64,000 nt of DNA from Hydrotalea sandarakina (lineage in GTDB: Bacteria; Bacteroidota; Bacteroidia; Chitinophagales; Chitinophagaceae), in the NCBI RefSeq assembly GCF_003254115.1, contig NZ_QKZV01000010.1:1-64000 (forward strand), written 5' to 3'. Of this stretch, positions 9,155 to 18,602 are shown one piece after another (the first letter of the stretch is position 1; each line of letters begins with the position of its first letter). Made by a program: the position numbers and the translations under genes. The notes under the pieces were generated by a model. The model was given only the letters and a program-made list of their open reading frames with translations, was not told where the DNA came from and searched no databases.

Positions 9155-9943
9155 TTAGTTGCCCGAAACCAGGGTTGTACCTGCCTTCCCTTGTAACAAA
9201 TCGGGTAAAACGTTTGCTTGGCCAATAATTACACGCTGTACACCTTTTTGTAATGCAGCAAATGCATTTTCCAGTTTAGGCAGCATGCCATCTGCAATAA
9301 TTCTCTGTGCTTTTAATTGTGCAAATTGTTGTAAAGTAATAGTATTAATTACCGATGCTTCATCATTTACATCCATTAATACTCCGGCTTTTTCAAATGA
9401 ATACAACAAAGTTACTGCATAATGTGCAGCTAATGAAGTTGCTAATACCGAAGCAATAGTATCGGCATTGGTATTTAATAATTGTCCTTTTAAGTTATGT
9501 GTTATGGGGGCAATAACGAGTGTGTAGTTATTATTCAATAACTGCTGAATCAATGAAATATTTACACCATCCACATCACCTACATAACCATAGTTAATGG
9601 TAGGGTGTACGCGTTGGTGCGCTTGTATTAAATTGCCGTCTGCACCGGAAAATCCAACGGCATTGCATTGCTGTTGTTGTAATAAAGCAACAATATTTTT
9701 ATTAATGTAACCGGCATATACCATGGTTACAATTTTTAAAGTTTCTGCATCGGTAATTCTTCGGCCATCTACCAATTGTTGTGGTATTTGTAGTTCTGTT
9801 GCCATTTTAGTGGCCAGTTTCCCACCTCCATGTACCAATATTTTTTTGCCCGGAATTGTTGCAAACAGATGCAAGAATTGCTGCAATTGACTATCATCAT
9901 CAATAATATTGCCACCCACTTTTACTATGGTTAAATTTTCCAT
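9155..9943 (-). CDS. argB: Acetylglutamate kinase
   Basis: ArgB phosphorylates N-acetylglutamate (or another N-acylglutamate) with ATP, the second step of arginine synthesis. The 262-residue amino-acid-kinase fold shows VKVGGNIIDD (phosphate loop), VHGGGKLATKMA, DGRRITDAETL (substrate site) and GGxx-type loops. Its start overlaps the argF' stop by one base (TAATG), indicating translational coupling. Family, length and operon position agree. Confidence 0.95.
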   Translation of the reverse strand: MENLTIVKVGGNIIDDDSQLQQFLHLFATIPGKKILVHGGGKLATKMATELQIPQQLVDGRRITDAETLKIVTMVYAGYINKNIVALLQQQQCNAVGFSGADGNLIQAHQRVHPTINYGYVGDVDGVNISLIQQLLNNNYTLVIAPITHNLKGQLLNTNADTIASVLATSLAAHYAVTLLYSFEKAGVLMDVNDEASVINTITLQQFAQLKAQRIIADGMLPKLENAFAALQKGVQRVIIGQANVLPDLLQGKAGTTLVSGN

Positions 9944-10947
9944 TAGCCTTTCTTCATAGTTTTAATAATATTAGCCAGTACAGCCTGTGCAGCCCAAACG
10001 CGGTTACCTGCCTCGGTAGTTATGAGGCTATTGGGCCCATCTAAAATTTCATCACTCAATTCTACATTTCTTCTAACAGGTAAGCAATGCAATACTTTTG
10101 CATTGTTGGTTAATGCCAGCGTTTCATTGGTCAACATCCAGGCCGGATCATTTTCATATACCTTTCCATAATCGTTGTAAGTACTCCAGTTTTTTACATA
10201 CACATAATCGGCATCTTTTAATGCTTCTGCCTGATTATGTGTAATGGTGGCACCCTTTGTAAATTGCTCATCTAATGCATAATCTTCCGGATGCGTAATT
10301 ACAAAATCGGCTTCGCCCCAGGCATTAACCCATTGAGCAAAACTATTGGCTACACATTGCGGTAAAGCTTTTACATGTGGTGCCCATGTTAATACCACTT
10401 TAGGCTTTTTATGTACGGTAGCTGCTTTGTGTAACCGATTTTCCTGAATAGTTATAATGTCGGTAAGCGATTGTAAAGGATGTAACGTAGCACTTTCTAA
10501 ACTAATTACCGGTACACCTGCATATTTTATGAATTGCTGTATATACAATTCACTGTAATCATCTGCTCTGTTTTTTAATGAGGGGAATGTACGTATTGCC
10601 AAAATATCAAAATAGCTTCCTAAAATTGGAGCTGCATCTTTTATGTGTTCTACGGTATTACCACTCATAATAGCACCTTCTTCAAACTCCAATGCCCAAC
10701 CTTCTTTGTCAACATTAAACACAATGGTTTCCATACCTAAGTTGGCAGCAGCTACCTGGGTACTAAGCCTCGTACGAAGGCTGGGGTTCAAAAATAGCAT
10801 ACCTAAGCGCAAATGATTGCCTAATGTATTATCTTTTAAAGGATTGGATTTATAGGTTAATGCTTCATTCACCAATTGGTTAATGGCGTTGTTTATATTA
10901 CCGTTATTGGAGGTTATAACATCATAAACACTAATAAACTGTTTCAT
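9943..10947 (-). CDS. argF': N-acylornithine carbamoyltransferase (acetyl- or succinyl-type)
   Basis: This transcarbamylase carbamoylates an N-acylated ornithine. It belongs to the Xanthomonas AOTCase / Bacteroides SOTCase branch, not classical OTC. The 334-residue protein has the carbamoyl-phosphate motif SLRTR (56-60), HPLQSLTD and HCLPVRRN; the last two are typical of the N-acyl branch. The residue reported to decide substrate (Pro90 in Bacteroides fragilis SOTCase, Glu92 in Xanthomonas AOTCase) aligns with Val99 in SGNTVEH. The acyl group used is therefore uncertain. It begins 32 bp after argD and overlaps argB by one base. Confidence 0.9.
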   Translation of the reverse strand: MKQFISVYDVITSNNGNINNAINQLVNEALTYKSNPLKDNTLGNHLRLGMLFLNPSLRTRLSTQVAAANLGMETIVFNVDKEGWALEFEEGAIMSGNTVEHIKDAAPILGSYFDILAIRTFPSLKNRADDYSELYIQQFIKYAGVPVISLESATLHPLQSLTDIITIQENRLHKAATVHKKPKVVLTWAPHVKALPQCVANSFAQWVNAWGEADFVITHPEDYALDEQFTKGATITHNQAEALKDADYVYVKNWSTYNDYGKVYENDPAWMLTNETLALTNNAKVLHCLPVRRNVELSDEILDGPNSLITTEAGNRVWAAQAVLANIIKTMKKG

Positions 10948-10979
10948 GTTGTAGTATTAAGGTAGTGATGAACATTTTA

Positions 10980-12149
10980 TTATTTTACAGATACTTGATT
11001 AACCGCTTCTGCTTTAACAGCGTCAATTGCCTCACGTAAGGTTTCCAGAAACTCATCGGCTTGTTTGCGTGTTAATGCTAACGACGGTAATAAACGAATG
11101 GTGTTAGGCTTTGCCTCTCCCGTAAATATTTTATAATCGAAAATGAGTGTTTTGCGCAATGATTTTAAGTTTTCAGGAACATCAAAGCCAATCATTAATC
11201 CGCGACCTCGTACATTACTTAGCTCCGGAAATTCTTTCAACTTATTCATTAAATACATACCCCGTTGCTTAGCCATTTCAATTAAATTATCTTGTTCTAT
11301 CACTTCCAAAACGGCTAATGCTGCGGCACAGGCTAAAGGATTTCCACCGAATGTAGTTCCTAACATACCATGCTTAGCAGGTATATGCGGAGCAATCAAT
11401 ATGCCGGCAACGGGAAAACCGTTACCCATACCTTTGGCCATGGTATAAATATCTGCCTGAACATTGGCATAATCATGTGAAAAGAATTTACCACTGCGGC
11501 CATATCCGCATTGTACACTATCGGCAATAAACAAGGCATTGTATTGGTTGCATTGTTGGCGAATAGATTGTAAAAAAGCTTCTGAAGCAATATGAATACC
11601 ACCCACGCCTTGAATACCTTCCACAATTACTGCAGCAATAGTGTGTCCGTTAGCTGCAAAATATTGTTCTAATGCTGCTACATCATTGAAGGGAAGAAAA
11701 GCCACATTGTTTGTTTCATTAACAGGCGCAACAATGGCCGGATTATCAGTTGCCGCTACCGCAAGGGATGTACGTCCGTGAAAGGATTTAGAGAAGGCCA
11801 CAATTTTTTTTCTACCGGTATGAAAAGATGCCAGCTTCAACGCATTTTCGTTGGCTTCGGCGCCACTGTTGCATAGAAATAACTGATAGTCGTTCTTGCC
11901 GCTAACAGCACCTAATTTGTCGGCTAGTTGCTGTTGTATGGGTAAGTGAACAGAGTTGGAATAAAATGCAATTTTTTCTAACTGGTCTTCAATTCGTTTT
12001 ACCCAATGTGGATGTGTATGGCCAATGCTAATTACTGCATGTCCGCCATACATGTCTAAATATTGTACTCCATTATCATCCCACACATAAGCACCCGAAG
12101 CCCGGGTGATAGCAATATCGTATAAGGGATATACATCAAAAAGTTTCAT
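10980..12149 (-). CDS. argD: N-acetylornithine aminotransferase (class III, PLP)
   Basis: A PLP enzyme converting N-acyl-glutamate semialdehyde to N-acylornithine. The 389-residue class-III aminotransferase shows CNSGAEANENALKLA (phosphate binding), SFHGRTSLA, IADSVQCGYGRSGKFF (Asp contacting the pyridine nitrogen) and MAKGMGNGFPVAG with the PLP lysine. The start ATG is followed by the typical short N-terminus. It sits between argC (31 bp gap) and argF' (32 bp gap) in the arginine operon, which favours this role over other class-III aminotransferases. Confidence 0.93.
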   Translation of the reverse strand: MKLFDVYPLYDIAITRASGAYVWDDNGVQYLDMYGGHAVISIGHTHPHWVKRIEDQLEKIAFYSNSVHLPIQQQLADKLGAVSGKNDYQLFLCNSGAEANENALKLASFHTGRKKIVAFSKSFHGRTSLAVAATDNPAIVAPVNETNNVAFLPFNDVAALEQYFAANGHTIAAVIVEGIQGVGGIHIASEAFLQSIRQQCNQYNALFIADSVQCGYGRSGKFFSHDYANVQADIYTMAKGMGNGFPVAGILIAPHIPAKHGMLGTTFGGNPLACAAALAVLEVIEQDNLIEMAKQRGMYLMNKLKEFPELSNVRGRGLMIGFDVPENLKSLRKTLIFDYKIFTGEAKPNTIRLLPSLALTRKQADEFLETLREAIDAVKAEAVNQVSVK

Positions 12150-12180
12150 GGTTAGTTGCTTTAGTGGTGAAAATTCATAT

Positions 12181-13164
12181 TTAAAAAGCGCTTGCTTTTA
12201 ATTGCAGACCGGCTGTTTCGGGTAGTCCAAACATTAAATTCATGTTTTGTACTGCTTGTCCCGATGCACCTTTCAGCAAATTATCTAATGCGCTATGTAT
12301 TACCAGTTTGTTTCCTTGTTTTTCTAAATGCAGTAAACATTTATTGGTGTTTACTACCTGCTTTAAGTCAATCATGCTATCGCAAACATGCGTAAAAGCA
12401 GCATCCTTGTAATACTGTTGGTACATTTCTTTCAGCTCATTCAATGGAAAAGCACAATCAATCATAGAACTTACAAAAATGCCTCTGGTAAAATCACCTC
12501 GCCAGGGTATAAAGTGAATGGCTATGCCATCATTTTCCTGTAACTGTTCAAGGGTTTGTCCAATTTCGTGCAGGTGTTGATGCTGTAAGGTTTTGTAAGC
12601 AGAAATATTATTCGCCCGCCAGCTAAAATGCGTTGTGGCTGAAGGTGCTTGTCCTGCGCCGGTAGAACCTGTGATACCTGTAGTAAAAACATCGCCTAAA
12701 ATACCTGCATTGGCTAAGGGTAATAACCCTAATTCAATAGTGGTAGCAAAGCAGCCGGGGTTAGCAATATTGTTTGCGGTTTGAATAGCCGTTTTATTTA
12801 ACTCCGGTAAACCGTAAATAAATGTACGGTTGCCCATTGACGCGGTTTGTTTTAAACGAAAATCTTGTGAAAGGTCAACAATTTTAATGTGGCTTTCAAT
12901 AGTATTTTCCTCTAAAAATTTTTTAGCCGCTCCATGCCCTACGCATAAAAAATAAACATCAGCATCTGTAAGTAAAGTGTTGGTAAACAGCAGGTCCGTA
13001 TCGCCAATTAAATCGGTATGTACGGTACTTACCTTTTGTTGTGCATGGCTGTTACTATGCACAAAATGAATGTGTGCATAAGGATGTTGCAACAGTAGTC
13101 GTATTAATTCGCCACCGGTATAGCCGGCACCACCAATAATACCTACTTTTATTTTACTGTGCAT
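12181..13164 (-). CDS. argC: N-acetyl-gamma-glutamyl-phosphate reductase
   Basis: ArgC reduces N-acylglutamyl phosphate to the semialdehyde with NADPH. The 327-residue protein opens with the Rossmann motif GIIGGAGYTGGELIRLL. The active-site cysteine is in NPGCFATTIELGLLPL, and GSTGAGQAPS and HFIPWRGDFTRGI complete the substrate pocket. Its start overlaps the end of argG by 11 bp. Length and motifs are normal. Confidence 0.96.
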   Translation of the reverse strand: MHSKIKVGIIGGAGYTGGELIRLLLQHPYAHIHFVHSNSHAQQKVSTVHTDLIGDTDLLFTNTLLTDADVYFLCVGHGAAKKFLEENTIESHIKIVDLSQDFRLKQTASMGNRTFIYGLPELNKTAIQTANNIANPGCFATTIELGLLPLANAGILGDVFTTGITGSTGAGQAPSATTHFSWRANNISAYKTLQHQHLHEIGQTLEQLQENDGIAIHFIPWRGDFTRGIFVSSMIDCAFPLNELKEMYQQYYKDAAFTHVCDSMIDLKQVVNTNKCLLHLEKQGNKLVIHSALDNLLKGASGQAVQNMNLMFGLPETAGLQLKASAF

Positions 13165-14359
13165 GTTGTTGCTCTTTTACTTTATGAAAAATAGCTACTT
13201 GATTCCCGAATATTTTACTAAAGCCTCTTACATCTTCACCGGTAAATCCGGTATTCATTTCGCCGTATTTACCAAACTTGCTGTTCATTAAATCATAAGG
13301 CGATTCTATGCCAATTATTTGGAAGCGATAGGGGAGCAATTGCACAAATACTTTGCCCGTTACCTGTTGTTGGCTATCGGTTAAAAATGCTTCTATATTC
13401 CGCATTACAGGATCTAAAATTTGACCCTCATGCAGCCAGTTACCATAAAATGCTGCCAGTTGATCTTTCCAACTCAGCTGCCATTTGGTTAACACATGTT
13501 TTTCTAAAGCATGGTGTGCTTTTAAAATTATCATGGGTGCTGCGGCTTCAAAGCCCACTCGGCCTTTAATGCCAATAATGGTATCGCCAACATGTATATC
13601 GCGACCAATACCAAATGGTGCAGCAATAAGTTGTAAATGCTTAATAGCATCAGTAGGGTGCGTAAAGGTAGTTCCGTTAACCGTGTATAATTCGCCTTTT
13701 ACAAATCCAAGTTCTACTTCTTCGGGTTGTGTTTTAGTAACTTGTGTAGGCCAGGCTTCTTCCGGTAAAATGCCTTTACTGTTTAATGTTTCTTTACCAC
13801 CTACACTGGTTCCCCAAAGCCCTTTGTTAATAGAATACATGCTTTTTTCAAAATTCATTTGTACATGCTTTTGCTTCAGGTAGTCTATTTCGGCTTCGCG
13901 GCTTAATTGTAAATCACGGATAGGAGTAATAATTTCTATGCCGGGAATCATAATATGAAATATCATATCAAAACGCACCTGATCGTTTCCTGCACCAGTA
14001 CTTCCATGGGCAACGGCATCGGCTTGCAGTTGTTGTGCATGTTTTGCAATGTGTAAAGCCTGGCTTAATCGCTCAGCGCTAACGCTTAACGGATAAGTAT
14101 TGTTTTTTAAAACATTCCCAAAAATCAGGTATTTAATAATGGTATCGTAATAACTGTGTACAGCATTTACAGTGGTATGTGTTTTTACGCCCAGGTTATA
14201 AGCATGCGCTTCAATTCGTTTTAATTCATCTTCTGTAAATCCGCCGGTATCTACAATTATACTGTGTACTTCATAGCCTTTGTCTTCGCTAAGATACTTC
14301 ACACAAAACGAGGTGTCTAAACCACCACTAAATCCTAAAACAACTTTTTTGGTCTTCAT
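13154..14359 (-). CDS. argG: Argininosuccinate synthase
   Basis: ArgG joins citrulline and aspartate using ATP. The 401-residue enzyme has the N-type ATP pyrophosphatase P-loop GFSGGLDTSFCVKYL at the start, AHGSTGAGNDQVRFD in the middle, and SVGGKETLNSKG. Start ATG at 14359 is clear. It follows the GNAT gene by 20 bp and overlaps argC by 11 bp. The C-terminal region is less conserved, as usual. Confidence 0.95.
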   Translation of the reverse strand: MKTKKVVLGFSGGLDTSFCVKYLSEDKGYEVHSIIVDTGGFTEDELKRIEAHAYNLGVKTHTTVNAVHSYYDTIIKYLIFGNVLKNNTYPLSVSAERLSQALHIAKHAQQLQADAVAHGSTGAGNDQVRFDMIFHIMIPGIEIITPIRDLQLSREAEIDYLKQKHVQMNFEKSMYSINKGLWGTSVGGKETLNSKGILPEEAWPTQVTKTQPEEVELGFVKGELYTVNGTTFTHPTDAIKHLQLIAAPFGIGRDIHVGDTIIGIKGRVGFEAAAPMIILKAHHALEKHVLTKWQLSWKDQLAAFYGNWLHEGQILDPVMRNIEAFLTDSQQQVTGKVFVQLLPYRFQIIGIESPYDLMNSKFGKYGEMNTGFTGEDVRGFSKIFGNQVAIFHKVKEQQHAQ

Positions 14360-14379
14360 GTTTTACAGTGTTGAAAGGG

Positions 14380-15090
14380 TTAAAAGGGGAAAAAATCATG
14401 AAACAGGCTTTTGCTTTTAGTTGGTTGCCCGTTGTTTTCTTTTCTTTTAAATATTTTGCTGAAACTAATTTGTTTTAAACGCAACAGGCGTTCATACACT
14501 TTACGTTTCTTTTCAAAGTTGGCTGTTGTTTCTTTAGGTGAATGTTTGTCTTTAGGATCGAATAGCATGGCTGTACACATGCAATTTTTTCTTTCCTTGC
14601 TCATTAAAATATCATAATTCACACAGCTTTTGCAACCTGCCCAAAATTCTTCATCATCGGTTAATTCACTATAAGTAACAGGTTCATACCCTAGTTCACT
14701 ATTAATTTTCATTACAGCAAGGCCGGTAGTTAAACCAAAAATTTTTGAGTCAGGATATTTTTCCCGCGAAAGCTGAAAAATTCTTTGTTTAATATTTCTA
14801 GCCACCCCTGTTTTTCTAAATTCGGGTGATACAATTAAACCGCTATTGGCTACAAACTTTCCATGGCTCCACTCTTCAATATAACAAAAGCCAACCCATT
14901 GTCCGGTTTTTGTAACGGCAATAACAGCTTTGCCTTCCAACATTTTGTTGGCCACATATTCCGGGGAACGTTTGGCAATGCCGGTTCCACGAGCTTTAGC
15001 CGAAGCCTCCATTTCGGTTGTAATGCGCAATGCATAGTGTGTGTCTAAATGATTGGCAATGCGTACAATAATTTCTTGTTGATTTTCCAC
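14380..15090 (-). CDS. GNAT acetyltransferase heading the arginine operon, candidate N-acylglutamate synthase
   Basis: A 236-residue GNAT-fold protein. The acetyl-CoA binding region is about 80-110 (GLIVSPEFRKTGVARNI), followed by the beta strand with MKINSELGYEPV. After the GNAT core come four cysteines in CKSC (153-156) and CMC (170-172), possibly a metal site, and a basic tail. No other gene in the operon could supply the first step, and a deacylase is present instead of ArgJ. That makes this the best candidate for N-acetylglutamate (or N-succinylglutamate) synthase, by inference. The predicted start is GTG at 15090; no better ATG exists before residue 27. Confidence 0.75.
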   Translation of the reverse strand: MENQQEIIVRIANHLDTHYALRITTEMEASAKARGTGIAKRSPEYVANKMLEGKAVIAVTKTGQWVGFCYIEEWSHGKFVANSGLIVSPEFRKTGVARNIKQRIFQLSREKYPDSKIFGLTTGLAVMKINSELGYEPVTYSELTDDEEFWAGCKSCVNYDILMSKERKNCMCTAMLFDPKDKHSPKETTANFEKKRKVYERLLRLKQISFSKIFKRKENNGQPTKSKSLFHDFFPF

Positions 15091-15514
15091 TTCAGGTTCA
15101 AAATTTTAATGCAAGTTTTGAAAATAGCAATCAGGCCTGTAGTAGGCCATTATACCCAAAAGGGTTAGGTATTTGAGGGAATATTAGATACGAGGTCGTC
15201 GTAATAAAAAACGGAAGTTGTTGTTAACCCATGCAGCGGCCCTGCTCATTTGTAAAGAGCGGTTGATGTTGCTGTGCATATATGTTGCCTGCTGTTTCAA
15301 TGTTAAATGGTATAAATTTGGTCAACTTTAATTTCAGGTCGTAAAAGTAATATAGTTTCTAAATAAAAAACATTTTTCGGCAAAAATTTATCGTTAATTC
15401 CCCAAAATTATTTTTCGTATTAAAAATGCCGCTTATAAAAAAAAGCGGCATTAGCAATGTTATTGTCTTAAATGTAGTGATAACAGGGGTTTTGCGTAAT
15501 GTTAAAACTAACAA
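15091..15514. other. Intergenic region upstream of the arginine operon
   Basis: No coding potential was seen in these 424 bp. A bidirectional hairpin at 15425-15452 terminates the TonB-type gene. One exact minus-strand TAnnTTTG match (TAATTTTG, 15410-15403) has no clear -33 partner. If used, it would give the arginine operon a leader of about 300 nt. No other exact match was found nearer the GTG start at 15090. Confidence 0.5.
15425..15452 (-). terminator. Intrinsic terminator of the TonB-type outer-membrane gene
   Basis: A perfect 10-bp stem, AATGCCGCTT (15425-15434) with AAGCGGCATT (15443-15452), lies 62 bp after the stop at 15515. On the minus strand it is followed by TTTTTA. Confidence 0.75.
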
Positions 15515-18334
15515 CTATTCGTTTCTAAAGTTCCGCATTCCGCCGCCAAAACCACCGGGACCCATTCCACGGAACATGCCCTGGAACATGCCCGGCATTC
15601 TTTGTTGTTGCCCTGCAAAATTGCGTAGGTTGTAAGTAAAGGTTAACATTACATATCGTGTTAATACATTACTGCGTACATCTTGAATGGTGTTGGCAGT
15701 AATGTTACGTGTTACGTTGGTATTTTGATTCAATAAATCAAATATGGATAATCTAAATTCTCCCGATTTGTTTTTGAAAACTTGCTTGGCAACACTGGGC
15801 GACCATAATGGTACACTGGTGTTATATCCGGCAGCACGATTGCCATTATAGGTGTAATCGAAGTTAGAAGCTACAATCCAGCCTGATTTGCTGTACCAGG
15901 TTATTTCTGCTGAAAGTGTTTCTGTGTAGAAGTTAGCATTTTGATTGGCTTGCAATGTATAACGTGCAATGTTATAAGTTGTAGTTGAACTAAAGTTCAT
16001 ATCAAATATCTTCTTCAAATTAGTGGTCCATTTAATGGTTTGCCCTAAGGTAGTGTTATAGGTAAAATTGCTAACATTATTAACCAGGGTTTGGCTTTGA
16101 CTATAATTAACATTGGTAGTGAAATTTAAATTGGATTTGGGTTTATTCAAAGCAAAACCATAATTGAAGTAACCTGAAAGATTATAGGTGCCATTTAAGT
16201 TAGCATAAGTAGTGGTTTTGCCACCATTCGGATTTTGGGTAATGGAGCTTTGAATATCATTCACCGTTGCCGATGCATTAATAGTAGCAAATATTACACG
16301 TTGTGTAGTTGGGTCGAATGAAGTATATAAGGCCCTTAAACTATGCGTAAACTGAGGTTTTAAATCGGGGTTCCCAATTTGAAAATTAATAGAATCAGAA
16401 GTTGTTTTTAAAGGCTGTAATTGTGTAACAGAGGGTTGCCCTGTTCTTCCCATATAAAAAATTCGTAAATTTTGTGTACGCGAAAAACTATACATGAAGT
16501 TGGCAGTGGGTGTTACATTAATAAAATGCGTATTCACCAAAATGCTTTTTGTGGTGTTTAAGCTATTTTGATCAAGCCATTGAACACCCGAACCTACACT
16601 AAAGCGGATTTTTTCTTTTTGCATTCTATAGTTTAAGGTTAAACGGTTGGAGTGTGAGGTGAACTTGTACGAGTTACTAAATAAACTATCGAACTGTAAA
16701 AATTCGTGGGCATTATTATCGTAGTTATAAGTTTTGTTTACACTGTTGTTACTACTATAGCTATAGTTGTAATTAATTTCAATAATTTGATTTTTGCCAA
16801 TAGGCTCTGTGTACGATAAAGTTGGGCTAATGGTGAAATTGTTGCTTGAGTCAATATAACGTTGGTTAATCGTATCTGTTTTTACAAATGGCACATAAAA
16901 GTTGTTTACAGCGTACGTATAGCCAATACCGTTATTGGCACCTGCGCTTACATTAATGTTGGCGGAGAAGGTGCGCGACTTTTTGGCAAACTTGTGTCGG
17001 AAAATAAAATTGGCGTTATTGATATTAAAACCGGTGTTGGTGCTACTGCCTGTACTTACGGATTGGTTAATTTGTTTGCCGCCAAGTCCGCCTGTTGTTA
17101 AGGTAGTAGATGAACTATTGGGTGAACTATTTTGAAAAACGATGTTGGGACGAAAAACTATTGAATTACTGGTATCTAAAGTACTTTCAATATTCATATT
17201 AATTTGATGGTCGCGGTTGCGGGATATACTGTAGTTGTTTTGATTATTGAAAGTAGAAGAATCGCCCGGTAACAAGTTCTGTGTTAAACTTTGTTGGTCG
17301 TTAGTAGTGTGTAACTGGTTGTAAAAATAGCTGGCAGTAATGTCGGTATTTTTACCCCAGGTATCTTTATAATTACCTCCACCGGCCCAGGTAGTTGTTA
17401 TACCGGTTGCATTCACTCCTGCAGTTCCTCCACGTGGTGGCCCACCGCCTCTTCTTCCGCCGGTATTGCCACCCAATATATCTTGTGGTGTAAAATTTTG
17501 TTTATTAATATCATTGGCTTGGCCAAGTAATGAAATTTGCTGGTCACCATCAAACCGGTGCATATTAAAGCTTTCATCATAATTTTCATCCGTGCCAATG
17601 CCACCTACCGCTCTGCCAAAATAGCCTTTGCGGGTATTTTTTTTCGTTGTAATGTTAATGGTTTTCACTCTGTTGCCATCATCAAAACCGGTGAATTTGC
17701 TTTGGTCGCTCAAATCGTCGAACACTTGAATTTTATCAATTATGTCGGGTGGTAAATTTTTGGTAGCCATTTTAGGGTCATCGCCAAAAAAACGTTTGCC
17801 ATCAACCAATACACGTTGAACGGTTTCGCCTTGTGCTTTTATGGCTCCGGTATTATCTACATCCACACCGGGTAATTTTTTCAATAAATCTTCTGCAGTT
17901 GCATTGGGTTTAACACTATAGCTGCCGGCATTAAATTCCACAGTATCTTTTTTAACGGCAATAGGGGGTTGTTTAACTGTAACATTGCCCAAATCTTTCG
18001 CCTGTACGGCCATAAAAATGGTATCTAAATTAACACTTGGCCTATTTGCACTTAGGGTAATAGTTTTAAAATAAGGTGCATAGCCTTGAAAGCTAATTTG
18101 TAATATAACAGTTGTAAGGGGAACATTCCTTAAAGCAAAAGTTCCACCGGCACCTGAAAGGGTAGATACTTCTACAGAAGAGTCTTTGCTATTCAACGCC
18201 ATTACCGATGCATCGCGCAATACCTGTTGCCCGGTTGAATCTTTCAAAATACCGCGTATTGTTCCGGTATTTTGTGCAAAGCCATCATTATACGCAATTA
18301 TTAAAATAAATAAAATGGGTAATATTTTCTTCAT
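15515..18334 (-). CDS. TonB-receptor-like outer-membrane beta-barrel protein
   Basis: A 939-residue exported barrel. A signal peptide (1-20, ending DGFAQ) is followed by a carboxypeptidase-regulatory-like beta-sandwich (about 25-110, GTIRGILKDSTGQQV). A plug-like region comes next (about 115-230, with TAEDLLKKLPGVDVDNTGAIKAQGE written in pieces across that stretch and RVLVDGKRFFGDDP). The remainder is a large barrel rich in Asn, Ser and Thr. Gly/Arg-rich patches occur near 290-300 and at the C-terminus (GGFGGGMRNF). This matches the common Bacteroidota 'outer membrane beta-barrel' family rather than SusC. No SusD or ligand-specific enzyme adjoins it, so the cargo is unknown. Confidence 0.85.
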   Translation of the reverse strand: MKKILPILFILIIAYNDGFAQNTGTIRGILKDSTGQQVLRDASVMALNSKDSSVEVSTLSGAGGTFALRNVPLTTVILQISFQGYAPYFKTITLSANRPSVNLDTIFMAVQAKDLGNVTVKQPPIAVKKDTVEFNAGSYSVKPNATAEDLLKKLPGVDVDNTGAIKAQGETVQRVLVDGKRFFGDDPKMATKNLPPDIIDKIQVFDDLSDQSKFTGFDDGNRVKTINITTKKNTRKGYFGRAVGGIGTDENYDESFNMHRFDGDQQISLLGQANDINKQNFTPQDILGGNTGGRRGGGPPRGGTAGVNATGITTTWAGGGNYKDTWGKNTDITASYFYNQLHTTNDQQSLTQNLLPGDSSTFNNQNNYSISRNRDHQINMNIESTLDTSNSIVFRPNIVFQNSSPNSSSTTLTTGGLGGKQINQSVSTGSSTNTGFNINNANFIFRHKFAKKSRTFSANINVSAGANNGIGYTYAVNNFYVPFVKTDTINQRYIDSSNNFTISPTLSYTEPIGKNQIIEINYNYSYSSNNSVNKTYNYDNNAHEFLQFDSLFSNSYKFTSHSNRLTLNYRMQKEKIRFSVGSGVQWLDQNSLNTTKSILVNTHFINVTPTANFMYSFSRTQNLRIFYMGRTGQPSVTQLQPLKTTSDSINFQIGNPDLKPQFTHSLRALYTSFDPTTQRVIFATINASATVNDIQSSITQNPNGGKTTTYANLNGTYNLSGYFNYGFALNKPKSNLNFTTNVNYSQSQTLVNNVSNFTYNTTLGQTIKWTTNLKKIFDMNFSSTTTYNIARYTLQANQNANFYTETLSAEITWYSKSGWIVASNFDYTYNGNRAAGYNTSVPLWSPSVAKQVFKNKSGEFRLSIFDLLNQNTNVTRNITANTIQDVRSNVLTRYVMLTFTYNLRNFAGQQQRMPGMFQGMFRGMGPGGFGGGMRNFRNE

Positions 18335-18602
18335 ACTCTTTTGTTCTCAGGTTAACTAATGCAAGATAGCTTGTTAAAAAATGGATGGACAGGTGTAATC
18401 GGTAGAGGCACATAAAAAAAAGGCCAACCAAAAATGTCCCATAATGCATGGCACTGAATACGGCTTATTCAGCCAAATTGTTTATATGTAAAAATTAATG
18501 TATTTAACTTTTCTTAACAAATGTTGTTTGGCAACTTCAGTTTTGCTTCATAATTGGGTTAAAGTTTTGTGTTGTATTATTCATTCACTAAAATGTAATC
18601 GT

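Noticed and set aside
9943-10947. Classical ornithine carbamoyltransferase
   Set aside because: HPLQSLTD and HCLPVRRN, the Bacteroidota-type operon and the following M20 deacylase indicate the N-acyl branch instead.
13485-13883. 132-codon plus-strand open frame antisense to argG
   Set aside because: It lies wholly within a conserved gene, has no domain or ribosome-binding signal, and reflects the codon pattern of the opposite strand.
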